Shown one piece after another: positions 18,172 through 27,326 of a stretch of 64,000 bases of DNA (position 1 is the stretch's first letter; every line of letters starts with the position of its first letter). Below the pieces are notes generated by a model. It saw nothing but the letters and a program-made list of their open reading frames with translations, was not told the DNA's origin and did no database searches. The stretch comes from Pseudomonas sp. VD-NE ins. GTDB taxonomy: Bacteria; Pseudomonadota; Gammaproteobacteria; Pseudomonadales; Pseudomonadaceae. The stretch is taken from positions 6,483,001-6,547,000 of the forward strand of contig NZ_CP134772.1 of NCBI RefSeq assembly GCF_031882575.1. Reading direction: 5' to 3'. The translations under genes and the position numbers were made by a program.

Positions 18172-19004
18172 CGGATCAAAAAACACCGCATTCGCGGGTG
18201 TATTTCCCCCACTTCAAACGAGTCTTTCAGTGCCTGACATTGAGCACTTGTCTTGCTTTGACATTGGGTTGTTCGGCTGTGGGCAAACCCAACACATTCA
18301 TCTTTGTTCCCGACCTCCCACCCAACTTCAAATACGAACTGAAAGCCATCTACCTGCCCCTCGAAGGAGAAACGTGCAGAGTCGCGGGAAAGCCGGATTT
18401 CTGGGTCAGCTTCAATAAACCCAATATGGAATATGTCAGCACTGCGGAAATTGAGCTGTACAAAACAGCGAGTAACTGCCCGCTGGTGCTGAACCATGTG
18501 GAGATCAAAATCATCGGCGTTTTTGGCCCAGGACGTAGTAACAGCAGCTATGACTACGCCTCATTTGCCGTGCGTCCGGAGTTGCTGGAGCGACAAATGG
18601 GTACTTTCAGAGATGACGAGACAGCTGAGTTCTTCGGTGAGTGCATGTGGCTTTTTCGCACCGTCGGGCCGAAGCGTTACCTGATCAAACTGCTGACCTG
18701 CAAAAAAATGGATGCGCAGGGCAATGTCGGGCGAAGCCGCCCTTCCACGGCGTACACGCTGACTCAGCTAGCGGGAATAACCGTAAGGCTGAAGATCAAG
18801 TTGTCCGACGAGGAAGAGCCCTACATGGGTGACACATGGGTAAAGCAGCCAAATGGATGGAAGCGTTGCATGGGGAAAGGCTTCGAAGATCAACATGCTT
18901 TTTGTTATGGCAATCACAAGGACTTCAGCACCTTCAGGATGGTGGACGAGCGCATCTGCACTATTTACCCCGGCTGCACGGAAAACAAGGATGAGACCCC
19001 ATGA
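18168..19004 (+). CDS. Lipoprotein, third tandem paralogue; candidate immunity to lipase effector
   Basis: A 278-residue lipoprotein with lipobox LTLGC. The N-terminal 100 residues copy those of the second gene, while the centre (FRTVGPKRYLIKLLTCKKMDAQ) copies the first, so the gene is a mosaic. The most variable part of all three proteins is the segment after LKIKL or LKIQL (about residues 220-250), a plausible site for partner specificity. The stop overlaps the lipase start by 4 bp. Confidence 0.75.
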   Translation: MTDQKTPHSRVYFPHFKRVFQCLTLSTCLALTLGCSAVGKPNTFIFVPDLPPNFKYELKAIYLPLEGETCRVAGKPDFWVSFNKPNMEYVSTAEIELYKTASNCPLVLNHVEIKIIGVFGPGRSNSSYDYASFAVRPELLERQMGTFRDDETAEFFGECMWLFRTVGPKRYLIKLLTCKKMDAQGNVGRSRPSTAYTLTQLAGITVRLKIKLSDEEEPYMGDTWVKQPNGWKRCMGKGFEDQHAFCYGNHKDFSTFRMVDERICTIYPGCTENKDETP

Positions 19005-21337
19005 GCATTGAACCGTTAGATCCAAACGTCGCAGAGTTTATGCAAGGCAGCATCCACGCCTGCCCAAGGCGCGGGCATTCGACGAGTTTTCAATTAGTGG
19101 ACGAATTTGGTGATGGCAAACCCTACGCCGGGTTGACCTACGAAATCATTGATCACGAGGACACCGTTTACACGGGCAAACTGGACGCTAAGGGATCCGG
19201 AAATGTGAAAAACCATTTTTGTGGGCCCGTGGTACTTAAGCTCACTCATTCGTATAAAGGAAGAAATGATGATTACAGCGAGTTGATTCGCAGGAAACAC
19301 TACCCCCTCCCCATCACTGAACTCCAAGTGCGCGCCGAAAAAACCCGTTTTTTCCACAAAACAGGCGTACGTACCCAAGCCAACCCAGCAAAAGACCTCG
19401 CCGAAACCAATGCTTACTGCCAGATAGAAGTCAGCGAACTGGTAAACCACATTGCGCACTTGCCGCCTCTGGCCCTGCGGCGAGATCCACCGAACATGGT
19501 GGTACATAAACTGATGCGCCCGGCGCCAAAATCCAGAAGCTTCGCCGTCGTCGATAGATCCGCGCTTGATGCCGGACTGAGCGTCCTCTTCAGTAAAGCG
19601 GATATGGCTACGGTCGAACTTGGATTCTTCCCACCGCCTCCCAAACCCGAGGGCATCGCCCTGTTGCCCAACAAGCATCACGTGCTGGAAGTACGCCCGA
19701 TGAGGGCACTACGGCCCATGCTGTCGACCGGCGACGAATTCTGCGCACTCAACCTCTATCAACTGTCATTGATGGCCACGCTGAGCTACACCGATTTCGG
19801 CCAAGAGCCGAACACCCAACCGGTGAGGACTGACAGCGTGACCTTCACCGTGCAACCCAGCAGCGGCCACTGGTTCGGCCATGCCCTGCCGCAGTTTGAT
19901 GAACTGTGGAAAGTCGATGCCCTGCAAACGAAGAAGTTCTACCCCTTGTATGAGGAGGTTCCTTACTCGAAACGTCTGGAAGTGGTGCCGTTCGATCCAT
20001 CGCTCTATCCCGAGGTAAACAACCCGGACTTGGGCGATCAGCAGGAGCACCCGGCCAAACTGCACTTTTTCGATGATCGCGATAAAGACAACAGTACAGA
20101 CACCCAAGCCTTCATCACTCATCACGACGAATTGATATTAATCAGCGTACGCGGGACCAGTGAACTAAAACCCGATGCGATGCGAGATGGGGATGCCTAT
20201 CAGGTTCCTTTTGAGGAAGGAGAAGGTAAGGTCCATCGCGGCTTCTACGGCGGTGCCCAAGCGATTTACCCGTTTGTGGTGAGTTATCTGGAGCGATTCT
20301 ACAGCGGACAAAAACTGCTGATCACCGGGCACAGTCTGGGCGGGGCAATCGCACTGATCTTGTCCGAAATGCTACGGCGCGATCCACAGTTCCTACCGCA
20401 GATCGTCCTCTACACCTACGGCGCCCCTCGCGCCGGCGACACCACTTTCATCGAAAGTGCCAAGGCGTTGGTCCACCACCGCATCGTCAATCAGAACGAC
20501 CCGGTTCCGAGCGTACCCGCCACATGGATGAATACCTTTGCCAACCCCAAGCCAATGTATATCGCCAACGGTGCAGTGCTGGTTATTACCCCGGCCGCCG
20601 GTTTTGCCTTGCTTGTCTGGGGAATGACCAACTTCTTTGGTGACGATTACGGCCATCACGGCGCACTGCGCCATTTCATGCCAGTGGTGTTTGGCAAGGA
20701 ACACCAATCCTCCATTCTCTGGCAGCCGGGCTGCAGCATCATCAACGATCACGGCTGTGCCGAAGCCTTGCGAAATATCAATGGCTTGCCCAAGCGCGGC
20801 TCTTTTCTGAAGCAGCTCTTCGCGGCAGGCGATCACTCGATGGTCGGCAGCTACATCCCCGGCTGCTGGGCAAGCCTGCGCCGCTGGCAAGAGGCACAGC
20901 AGCTCAAACGCTCTTTGGTCACACCTCGGGAGTTCGAATGGGTCAGCGGCGCATTGGAAAATATCAGAAAGCAACTGCGTGCCGTTGAGCGCGAGATCCA
21001 GGCTCACCCCAGCGCCTATGTCCGTCACCAGGAAAGAAATCACAAGACCACGGTTCTCAACAACGAAATAGACAAAATCAAAATGACCCATGACCGCCTG
21101 GTCGCCCTGCGCGGCCAGCGGGTCACCGAAGCCGACGTTTACGGCAGCTATGCCGACCAGCCCGAGTGGGTGCAGGAAAACCTGCTGCGCTGGAACGCTC
21201 ACCCGGAAAACCTCGTTCAGGAACAACTGGCGATGATTCCTCCCGCCGCCGAAGACCACGATGCCGCTATTGCCGCAATGACCGGCGGGCATGCCGTGGG
21301 AGCGCCGTATGAGTTGGATATCGATTCATTTGTGTAA
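19001..21337 (+). CDS. T6SS lipase effector (Tle-type), class-3 lipase fold
   Basis: A 778-residue putative phospholipase. Residues about 25-110 form a TTR-like or spike-binding domain (SFQLVDEFGDGKPYAGLTYEI). The lipase_3 alpha/beta-hydrolase domain spans about 340-560: oxyanion strand SVRGT at 382-386, nucleophile elbow GHSLGG at 443-448 (Ser445), APRAGD at 475-480, likely Asp500 in NQNDPVPSVP and a His at 552-558. A hydrophobic stretch at about 523-541 lies in the lid or cap region and could enter a membrane. The C-terminal 140 residues are helical. No signal peptide. Position after vgrG, DUF4123 and lipoproteins supports an antibacterial lipase delivered to the periplasm of targets. It is not the Tle5 phospholipase D type. 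Confidence 0.9.
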   Translation: MSIEPLDPNVAEFMQGSIHACPRRGHSTSFQLVDEFGDGKPYAGLTYEIIDHEDTVYTGKLDAKGSGNVKNHFCGPVVLKLTHSYKGRNDDYSELIRRKHYPLPITELQVRAEKTRFFHKTGVRTQANPAKDLAETNAYCQIEVSELVNHIAHLPPLALRRDPPNMVVHKLMRPAPKSRSFAVVDRSALDAGLSVLFSKADMATVELGFFPPPPKPEGIALLPNKHHVLEVRPMRALRPMLSTGDEFCALNLYQLSLMATLSYTDFGQEPNTQPVRTDSVTFTVQPSSGHWFGHALPQFDELWKVDALQTKKFYPLYEEVPYSKRLEVVPFDPSLYPEVNNPDLGDQQEHPAKLHFFDDRDKDNSTDTQAFITHHDELILISVRGTSELKPDAMRDGDAYQVPFEEGEGKVHRGFYGGAQAIYPFVVSYLERFYSGQKLLITGHSLGGAIALILSEMLRRDPQFLPQIVLYTYGAPRAGDTTFIESAKALVHHRIVNQNDPVPSVPATWMNTFANPKPMYIANGAVLVITPAAGFALLVWGMTNFFGDDYGHHGALRHFMPVVFGKEHQSSILWQPGCSIINDHGCAEALRNINGLPKRGSFLKQLFAAGDHSMVGSYIPGCWASLRRWQEAQQLKRSLVTPREFEWVSGALENIRKQLRAVEREIQAHPSAYVRHQERNHKTTVLNNEIDKIKMTHDRLVALRGQRVTEADVYGSYADQPEWVQENLLRWNAHPENLVQEQLAMIPPAAEDHDAAIAAMTGGHAVGAPYELDIDSFV

Positions 21338-21375
21338 CGTTTTCCTACTCTTCTACGAACCACATGCTGAATCCG

Positions 21376-21397
21376 TTCAGGCCTCATTGGGCCTGAA
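21376..21397 (+). terminator. Possible terminator of the vgrG-lipase operon
   Basis: An 8-bp perfect stem (TTCAGGCC and GGCCTGAA) with loop TCATTG lies 39 bp after the lipase stop and is followed by a moderately T-rich GTCTGTCTTT. The T-tract is weak, so termination may be partial. Confidence 0.45.
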
Positions 21398-21490
21398 GTC
21401 TGTCTTTGCGCCAAAGATAGTCCAACACCAATCCCCGCCGACAGCCACAATATGCACTTGGCACCTCATCACTGATACGGACATTGGCAC

Positions 21491-22123
21491 ATGGAAGAAA
21501 ACAGAAGGCCCATCAAGACGCGTTCGGCGGGTTGGGCAAGGCGCATTACGGATGTGTTGGTCAAACGCGATATTTCCCCTAATCAGATCTCTGTCGTCAG
21601 CATGCTCTTCGCGCTGTTTGGCGCGATAACGCTGAACATCGACAACGGCGTGGCAGGTTCGATCTGCTGCATCATCGGCATTCAGTTGCGCCTGTTGTGC
21701 AACCTGTTCGACGGCATGGTGGCCATCGAAGGCGGTAAGCAGTCCGCCATCGGCAGTTTGTACAACGAGTTTCCCGATCGCGTGGCCGATAGTCTGCTGA
21801 TCGTCGGGCTGGGTTATGCCATCGGGCAATCCGATCTTGGCTGGTTTGCTGCACTGGCCGCCGCGCTGACGGCGTATGTCCGGGTATTCGGTGGCTCTCT
21901 CGGTCTGACGCAGAGTTTCATGGGGCCGATGGCCAAGCAGCACCGGATGGCAGTGATGACGGTCGCGCTGGTGTTGAACGCGTTAGAAGCCAGCTATTAC
22001 GCAACCCACTACGCTTTGCTGATCGCACTGGTGATTATTGCCATTGGCTCAGTTGTTACCTGCGGTACTCGAACACTCGCCATCGCCAGACAATTGAAGG
22101 GGAACGCTCATGTGGATCAGTAA
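21491..22123 (+). CDS. CDP-alcohol phosphatidyltransferase family membrane protein (YnbA-like)
   Basis: A 210-residue polytopic inner-membrane protein of the CDP-alcohol phosphatidyltransferase family, whose enzymes join CDP-diacylglycerol to an alcohol. The signature is recognisable at residues 74-100 but altered: Asp74, Gly75, Ala78, Gly88 and Asp96 are present, whereas the usual Arg after Ala is Ile79 and the usual third Asp is Asn92, with an extra Asp100. This is the YnbA-like subset. The operon partners are an acyltransferase (14-bp overlap) and a CdsA-like enzyme, the same partners as in E. coli ynbAB. The alcohol acceptor cannot be told from sequence. Confidence 0.85.
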   Translation: MEENRRPIKTRSAGWARRITDVLVKRDISPNQISVVSMLFALFGAITLNIDNGVAGSICCIIGIQLRLLCNLFDGMVAIEGGKQSAIGSLYNEFPDRVADSLLIVGLGYAIGQSDLGWFAALAAALTAYVRVFGGSLGLTQSFMGPMAKQHRMAVMTVALVLNALEASYYATHYALLIALVIIAIGSVVTCGTRTLAIARQLKGNAHVDQ

Positions 22124-22709
22124 TGCGCTGATTTCGGTGCTGCGCTTCTTGATTGGTGTGACCGCTCGCTGGGAAAGCCCGCCAGACCTCACGCGCCAGC
22201 GAATCTACTACGCCAACCACACCAGCCACATGGACACGCTGGCGATCATCGCCGCGTTGCCGCCGGAAGCGCGCCGGAACGTCAAACCGGTCGCTGCTGC
22301 CGATTACTGGGGCAAGAACCGCTTCCTTTCGTACATCTCGCAGAAGGGCTTGAATGCGGTATTGATCGAGCGTAATCCGGCGCCCGGCACCAACGTGCTG
22401 GAGCCGATTTTCGATGTGGTGCGGGCCGGTCATTCGATCATCATCTTCCCCGAGGGCACGCGTTCCACTCAGGCGCTGCCGGGGGAGTTCAAGTCCGGGA
22501 TTTTCCGCTTGGCCGAAACCTTTCCCGATGTCGACCTGGTACCGATCTACCTGGAAAACCTGCATCGCTCGATGCCCAAAGGCAAACATGTGCCGCTGCC
22601 GATCATTTGTACGATCCGGATCGGCGACCCGCTGCGAAGGATTGCCGGCGAAGAGAAACAGGTTTTTCTGGAGCGCGCGCGTGAAGCCATCGTGAGGTTG
22701 TCGAAATGA
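22110..22709 (+). CDS. 1-acylglycerol-3-phosphate acyltransferase-like protein (PlsC family)
   Basis: A 199-residue PlsC-type acyltransferase. Motif I, NHTSHMD (HX4D), is at about residues 32-38 and motif III, FPEGTRS, at about 113-119; both are intact, so it should transfer acyl chains to a lysophospholipid or lysophosphatidate. It is shorter than classical PlsC (about 240). It overlaps both neighbours (14 bp and ATGA), so the three products probably work in one lipid-modifying pathway. Confidence 0.9.
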   Translation: MWISNALISVLRFLIGVTARWESPPDLTRQRIYYANHTSHMDTLAIIAALPPEARRNVKPVAAADYWGKNRFLSYISQKGLNAVLIERNPAPGTNVLEPIFDVVRAGHSIIIFPEGTRSTQALPGEFKSGIFRLAETFPDVDLVPIYLENLHRSMPKGKHVPLPIICTIRIGDPLRRIAGEEKQVFLERAREAIVRLSK

Positions 22710-23650
22710 GTCTGGAAACCAAATTCCTCTGGTTCTTTGCGGCCATCGCCGCCCTGCTGGCGGTGGCTTCGCTTACTGGCCGAGTACTGGCCAAACGGGC
22801 CAACAGCGAAAGCTCGATCTCGACCATCGAAAACCTCAATCAGCGTGTCAACGCGTGGTGGGGGATGGTCATTATCTTCTTCGTGTCCTGGCTGCTCGGC
22901 CCGAATGCGACGGTGGTGCTGTTCGGCTTCATTTCGTTGTTTGCGCTGCGCGAGTTCATCACTCTGACGCCCACCGCGCGCGGTGACCACAACGCGTTGT
23001 TCTCGGCGTTTTTCATACTGATCCCGCTGCAATACCTGCTGATCGGCACCCATTGGTATTCGATGTTCACGCTGCTGGTGCCGGTGTATGCCTTCCTCTT
23101 GCTGCCGGCCATTGCCGTGTTGAGCCAAGACACCGAGGGCTTTCTGGAGCGCACGGCAAAAATCCAGTGGGGCGTGATGATCTGCATCTACTGCATCAGT
23201 CATGCACCAGCCCTGTTGTTGCTCGATCTTCAGGGATTTAGTGGCCAGAACGCGCTACTGCTGTTTTATCTGGTGTTCGTGGTGCAGATGAGCGATGTGC
23301 TGCAGTACGTGTTCGGCAAGCTCTTCGGCAAACACAAGGTCGCGCCGCTGGTGAGCCCGTCGAAGACCGTTGAGGGGCTGATTGGTGGCGGACTGTCGGC
23401 CACGCTGATCGGTGGCTGCATGTTCTGGATGACACCGTTCAGCTTTTGGCAATCGTTGCTGATGTCACTGGTGATTGTAGTGATGGGCTTTCTCGGCGGG
23501 CTGGTCATGTCCGCGATCAAACGCAGCCTGAGTGCCAAAGACTGGGGCACGATGATCAAGGGCCACGGTGGCATGCTCGACCGCATGGATTCGATCTGCT
23601 TCGCCGCACCGATCTTCTTTCACCTGACGCGGTATTTCTTCTCGGCCTGA
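22706..23650 (+). CDS. Phosphatidate cytidylyltransferase-like protein (CdsA/YnbB family)
   Basis: A 314-residue multi-spanning membrane protein. The CdsA signature is present near the C-terminus: SPSKTVEGLIGG at about 214-225 and KRSLSAKDWG followed by GHGGMLDRMDS. CdsA makes CDP-diacylglycerol from phosphatidate and CTP. This second, operon-bound version next to an acyltransferase and a CDP-alcohol transferase would supply the activated lipid for a dedicated product. The start overlaps the acyltransferase stop (ATGA). A strong terminator follows. Confidence 0.92.
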   Translation: MSLETKFLWFFAAIAALLAVASLTGRVLAKRANSESSISTIENLNQRVNAWWGMVIIFFVSWLLGPNATVVLFGFISLFALREFITLTPTARGDHNALFSAFFILIPLQYLLIGTHWYSMFTLLVPVYAFLLLPAIAVLSQDTEGFLERTAKIQWGVMICIYCISHAPALLLLDLQGFSGQNALLLFYLVFVVQMSDVLQYVFGKLFGKHKVAPLVSPSKTVEGLIGGGLSATLIGGCMFWMTPFSFWQSLLMSLVIVVMGFLGGLVMSAIKRSLSAKDWGTMIKGHGGMLDRMDSICFAAPIFFHLTRYFFSA

Positions 23651-23669
23651 GCCGGAATTCGCCAGGCAC

Positions 23670-23710
23670 AAAAAATGGGCACCCGACCGCAATCGGTGTG
23701 CCCATTTTTT
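23670..23710. terminator. Bidirectional rho-independent terminator
   Basis: A long stem (AAAAAATGGGCAC with its complement ending CCCATTTTTT) and inner CCGA/TCGG pairing, with A-tract on one side and T-tract on the other. It closes the lipid operon on the plus strand and the hupA transcript on the minus strand. Confidence 0.9.
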
Positions 23711-23749
23711 ATTACGGTGTTCCCCCGCTATTCAGGGGATCCGCCGCAA

Positions 23750-24025
23750 TTAAGGATTAACGCTGTCTTTCAACGATTTGCCTGGCTTGAACGCAACGGT
23801 GTTGCTGGCCTTGATTTTGACCGGTTCGCCGGTCTGCGGGTTTTTGCCGGTGCGGGCGCCGCGGTGGCGTTGCAGGAAGGTGCCGAAGCCGACCAGCGTG
23901 ACGCTGTCCTTGCGGTGCAGAGCGCCGGTGATTTCTTCGAGAACGGCGTTGAGTACGCGGTTGGCCTGTTCTTTGGTCAGATCTGCTTTTTCAGCGATTG
24001 CAGCGGCGAGTTCTGGTTTACGCAT
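23750..24025 (-). CDS. hupA: DNA-binding protein HU
   Basis: A 91-residue HU/IHF-family protein that bends and compacts DNA as a dimer. It has the GFGTF core at about 46-50 and the beta-arm tip RTGKNPQTGEPV at about 58-69, including the intercalating proline. It matches PA5348 of P. aeruginosa in both sequence type and location beside the rubredoxin genes. AAGGGG lies upstream of the ATG. A hairpin with 7-bp arms (GCTGTTC/GAACAGC) occurs in the leader. Confidence 0.95.
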   Translation of the reverse strand: MRKPELAAAIAEKADLTKEQANRVLNAVLEEITGALHRKDSVTLVGFGTFLQRHRGARTGKNPQTGEPVKIKASNTVAFKPGKSLKDSVNP

Positions 24026-24215
24026 TAGTGAAGCCCCTTTGACGGTTTTTTGTTGTTATGTCCGTGCTGTTCTCGTTGGAACAGCGCCCAAGGCGCCGCA
24101 GGCTCTACTCTGCGGCAGACGGGAGTGAGAATGGCACGCGGATACCGGCGGCGCCAGTCTCCCCGCGACCTTTGTAGGGGCAAAAGCGGGGTGATTCCGA
24201 CAGAACGACCGGTAT

Positions 24216-25364
24216 TTATGCCAGCAGGGCCGGAAGCTGTTTGTTCAGGGCGAGTTTTTCCATCACGGCTGCGCCGGTCAGCGCGTAACCGAGCAATTGG
24301 CCTTCGGCGCTGTGGCACAGGGCCTTGATGTCGGCGCCCTGCCCTTCAACCGTCCAGACACCTTCGCGGCCCCGTGGCGGTGGGGATACGACCAGCGGGC
24401 ACACCGGGGTTTTCACGGTGATCGGCATCGGGCCGTAGCTCACGGCGGTCGGGTTTCCGGCGAGGGTTTGTGCCAGTGCTCGCGCACAGCTCATGAGGGG
24501 CATCACGTACAGCAGATTCAGCCCGTCGACTTCGGCACAATCACCCAAGGCGTAGATGTTGGCGTGGGAGGTTTTCAGATGGCGATCAACCACCACACCG
24601 CGATTGACCTGCACGCCGGCAGCCGCCGCCAGATCGATGCGTGGGCGCAGGCCGATGGCCGACACCACCACGTCGCAAGGAATGACCTGGCCGTCGGACA
24701 GATGCGCTTCGAGGCCGTCGGCGACTTTCTGCAATCGGGTCAGCACCGGGCCGAGGTGAAATTTCGCACCCAGGCTTTCCAGCCCGGCCTGCACCGCTGC
24801 CGCAGCGGCCGGGTGCAGCAGCATCGGCATGACTTGTTCGCACGGCGCCACCAGTTGCACTTCGTAGCCGCCAAGGATCAGGTCATTGGCGAATTCGCAG
24901 CCAATCAGGCCGGCACCGAGCAACAACACACGGCGCTTGCCCGCCGCAGCGGCACGGAAACGCGCGTAGTCTTCGAGATCGTTGATCGGGAACACCAGAT
25001 CCGCGCCATCGCCTTCGATGGGCACACGCACGGTTTCCGCGCCCCAGGCGAGGATCAGGTCACGGTAATAAACTGCTTCTTCACCGATCCACAGGCGTTT
25101 GTGGCCGGCGTCGATGCCGCTGATGCGCGTGTGGGTGCGCACTTCGGCCTTCAACTGCTCGGCCATGGTGCCCGGCTCGGCCATGCTCAGGCCATCGGCG
25201 TCTTTGTTCTTGCCGAAACCGGTGGAGAGCATCGGTTTGGAGTAAGAGCGGCCGTCATCAGCCGTGATCAGCAGCAGCGGGGTTTCGCTGTCGAGCTTGC
25301 GAAATTCGCGAGCCAGGTTATAGCCCGCCAGGCCAGTGCCAATGATGACGACAGGTGCGCTCAT
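24216..25364 (-). CDS. rubB: Rubredoxin-NAD(+) reductase
   Basis: A 382-residue FAD-dependent pyridine nucleotide-disulphide oxidoreductase. The FAD-binding GTGLAG is at 9-14, the NAD-binding GAGLIG near 150, and the second FAD motif [10 protein letters not shown] near 268. It passes electrons from NADH to rubredoxin, encoded directly upstream; in pseudomonads this pair serves alkane hydroxylation or oxidative-stress reactions. The gap to the rubredoxin stop is 20 bp. The order hupA-reductase-rubredoxin matches PA5348-PA5351. Confidence 0.94.
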   Translation of the reverse strand: MSAPVVIIGTGLAGYNLAREFRKLDSETPLLLITADDGRSYSKPMLSTGFGKNKDADGLSMAEPGTMAEQLKAEVRTHTRISGIDAGHKRLWIGEEAVYYRDLILAWGAETVRVPIEGDGADLVFPINDLEDYARFRAAAAGKRRVLLLGAGLIGCEFANDLILGGYEVQLVAPCEQVMPMLLHPAAAAAVQAGLESLGAKFHLGPVLTRLQKVADGLEAHLSDGQVIPCDVVVSAIGLRPRIDLAAAAGVQVNRGVVVDRHLKTSHANIYALGDCAEVDGLNLLYVMPLMSCARALAQTLAGNPTAVSYGPMPITVKTPVCPLVVSPPPRGREGVWTVEGQGADIKALCHSAEGQLLGYALTGAAVMEKLALNKQLPALLA

Positions 25365-25384
25365 GCCTTACTCCTTGTTTGTGC

Positions 25385-25552
25385 TTAGTTGATTTCGATC
25401 ATTTCGAAGTCCATTTTGCCGACGCCGCAGTCCGGGCACAGCCAGTCTTCCGGTACGTCTTGCCACAGGGTGCCCGGCGCAATGCCGTCATCCGGCCAAC
25501 CGTCGGCTTCGTTGTAGATCAGGCCACAGACGATGCATTGCCACTTTTTCAT
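25385..25552 (-). CDS. rubA: Rubredoxin
   Basis: A 55-residue iron-only electron carrier. Both iron-binding pairs are present: CIVCG at residues 6-10 and CPDCG near 39-43, with the conserved [16 protein letters not shown] between them. The protein starts [10 protein letters not shown] and ends MIEIN. The gene is short and lies just upstream of its reductase, 20 bp away, in one operon. P. aeruginosa carries two rubredoxins here; only one is seen in this strain. Confidence 0.97.
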   Translation of the reverse strand: MKKWQCIVCGLIYNEADGWPDDGIAPGTLWQDVPEDWLCPDCGVGKMDFEMIEIN

Positions 25553-25753
25553 TCAGGTACTTCCTCAGGGTTCAGGCGTGGTGCCGGCGCGGATGGTCGA
25601 TGGGTGTTGCGCTGCCATCCGGCTCAGGGCGTTTTGTACTGATGGAACCGGGCAGATGCAAGCGTGTTCGGCGCAACGGCGACCCGGATCAATCAATAGC
25701 GCAGCTCACCATGGTAAGCTCGCCGCCTCATTTGCGGCCAATAATGACTCATT

Positions 25754-26314
25754 GTGCAACATTCAAATGCCTGCCCGACCCCACTCTGGCTGACTCAAAG
25801 CCGACTGACGCCCCTCCCCGATTCGTTGACCCTCGACTGGCTGTTCGACGAAGGCTCCCTCACCCGCCGCCTGACCCGGCTGTCCAATGACGGCTTCAGC
25901 GTCACGCCACTGTTTGAAGGTTGGGACACCTTGCGCGCTGACGAATGTGCCGCGCTGGATCTGGCCGAGGGCAGCGAAGGCTGGGTGCGCGAGGTGTATT
26001 TGCGCGGCCACGGCGAGGCCTGGGTGTTTGCCCGCAGCGTGGCGTCGCGCGCCGCCTTGCAGGGCGATGGCTTGCACATGGATGAGCTGGGCAGCCGCTC
26101 GTTGGGCGAATTGCTGTTTTGCGATCAGGCGTTCCAGCGCCGCGCCATCGAAGTGTGCCACTACCCTGAACAATGGCTGCCACAAGCGGCGAAAGCGCCT
26201 GAGCTGTGGGGCCGTCGTTCGCGTTTTGACCGGGGCGCGCTGAGCGTATTGGTCGCGGAAATCTTCCTGCCGAGCCTGTGGAGCGCCGCCCGCGCCCATC
26301 CGGAGAACTGCTGA
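25754..26314 (+). CDS. ubiC: Chorismate lyase (chorismate-pyruvate lyase)
   Basis: A 186-residue UbiC, which splits chorismate into 4-hydroxybenzoate and pyruvate, the first step committed to ubiquinone. Family stretches are [13 protein letters not shown] at about 28-40, [19 protein letters not shown] near 78-96 and the C-terminal [11 protein letters not shown]. The start is GTG at 25754; nearby ATGs are out of frame. The stop TGA shares its A with the ubiA ATG, so the two are translationally coupled. Confidence 0.95.
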   Translation: MQHSNACPTPLWLTQSRLTPLPDSLTLDWLFDEGSLTRRLTRLSNDGFSVTPLFEGWDTLRADECAALDLAEGSEGWVREVYLRGHGEAWVFARSVASRAALQGDGLHMDELGSRSLGELLFCDQAFQRRAIEVCHYPEQWLPQAAKAPELWGRRSRFDRGALSVLVAEIFLPSLWSAARAHPENC

Positions 26315-27204
26315 TGTATCAGAGCCTGCTCAAGTCCCTGAACCGCTTGAACCCGCGCGCCTGGGATTTCATTCAGTTGACGCGGATGGACAAGCCGATC
26401 GGCATTTACCTGCTGCTGTGGCCGACGCTGTGGGCGCTGTGGATTGCCGGCAAAGGCTCGCCGTCGCTAGCCAACATCGTGATTTTCGTCCTCGGCGTGG
26501 TGCTGACCCGCGCCGGTGGCTGCGTGATCAACGACTGGGCCGATCGCAAGGTCGACGGCCACGTCAAACGCACCGCGCAACGGCCATTGGCGGCCGGCAG
26601 AATCAGTTCGAAAGAAGCGATGGTGTTCTTTGCGCTGTTGATGGGCGTGAGTTTTCTGCTGGTGCTGTGCACCAATGCGCCGACGATCTGGCTGTCGCTG
26701 GGCGGGCTGGCGCTGGCCTTCACTTATCCGTTCATGAAGCGCTACACCTATTACCCGCAAGTGGTGCTGGGCGCAGCGTTTTCGTGGGGCATGCCGATGG
26801 CGTTTACTGCCGAGACCGGTGAGTTGCCGGCGGCGGCGTGGCTGCTGTGGATCGCCAACCTGCTGTGGACGGTGGGTTACGACACCTATTACGCGATGAC
26901 TGATCGCGATGATGATTTGAAGATTGGCGTGAAGTCGACGGCGATTCTGTTCGGCGAGGCGGATCGGGTAATCATCCTGAGTTTGCAGGCGTTGTCGCTG
27001 GGCTGCCTGTTGCTGGCCGGATCGAAGTTCGAGTTGGGCGTCTGGTTCCATCTCGGTTTGCTGGTGGCTGCCGGGTGTTATGCGTGGGAGTTCTGGTACA
27101 CCCGCGATCGCGACCGCATGCGTTGTTTCAAGGCGTTTTTGCACAACCACTGGGCCGGGTTGGCGATTTTCGTCGGGATCGTGCTGGATTACGCGTTGCG
27201 CTGA
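26314..27204 (+). CDS. ubiA: 4-hydroxybenzoate octaprenyltransferase
   Basis: A 296-residue UbiA membrane prenyltransferase that attaches the polyprenyl chain to 4-hydroxybenzoate. Both prenyl-diphosphate-binding Asp motifs are seen: NDWADRKVD at about 71-79 and [13 protein letters not shown] at about 190-202. Roughly eight or nine membrane segments. The ATG at 26314 overlaps the ubiC stop by one base and is preceded by GGAGAA; an upstream in-frame ATG at 26278 lies inside ubiC and is not needed. Confidence 0.97.
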   Translation: MYQSLLKSLNRLNPRAWDFIQLTRMDKPIGIYLLLWPTLWALWIAGKGSPSLANIVIFVLGVVLTRAGGCVINDWADRKVDGHVKRTAQRPLAAGRISSKEAMVFFALLMGVSFLLVLCTNAPTIWLSLGGLALAFTYPFMKRYTYYPQVVLGAAFSWGMPMAFTAETGELPAAAWLLWIANLLWTVGYDTYYAMTDRDDDLKIGVKSTAILFGEADRVIILSLQALSLGCLLLAGSKFELGVWFHLGLLVAAGCYAWEFWYTRDRDRMRCFKAFLHNHWAGLAIFVGIVLDYALR

Positions 27205-27215
27205 AAACTCACAAC

Positions 27216-27305
27216 TGTGGGAGCGAACCTGCTCGCAAAGGCGTCGTGTCAGTCAGCCAATGCGTTAACTGACACAGCGCTTTCGCGAGCAGGCTCGCTC
27301 CCACA
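27216..27305. repeat. REP doublet (inverted pair) after ubiA
   Basis: Two REP units in opposite orientation: TGTGGGAGCGAACCTGCTCG and its complement ending CTCGCTCCCACA. Inner arms GTGTCAGT and ACTGACAC also pair, so the whole can fold into one long hairpin (REPIN type). Confidence 0.9.
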
Positions 27306-27326
27306 GGGACGCAGTTGCTGCAGGAC

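Larger units (their letters stand above)
16502..19000 (+). repeat. Three tandem direct repeats of 833 bp (lipoprotein triplication)
   Basis: The same DNA recurs with an exact period of 833 bp: the shared stretch beginning GAGTTGCTGGAGCGACAAAT occurs at 16913, 17746 and 18579, and starts of copies two and three and of the lipase gene are also 833 bp apart (17335, 18168, 19001). About 65 bp around that stretch are identical or nearly so in all three. Copy one is diverged at its 5' end. The exact period shows duplication without indels, so it is recent or kept uniform by gene conversion. Confidence 0.9.
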
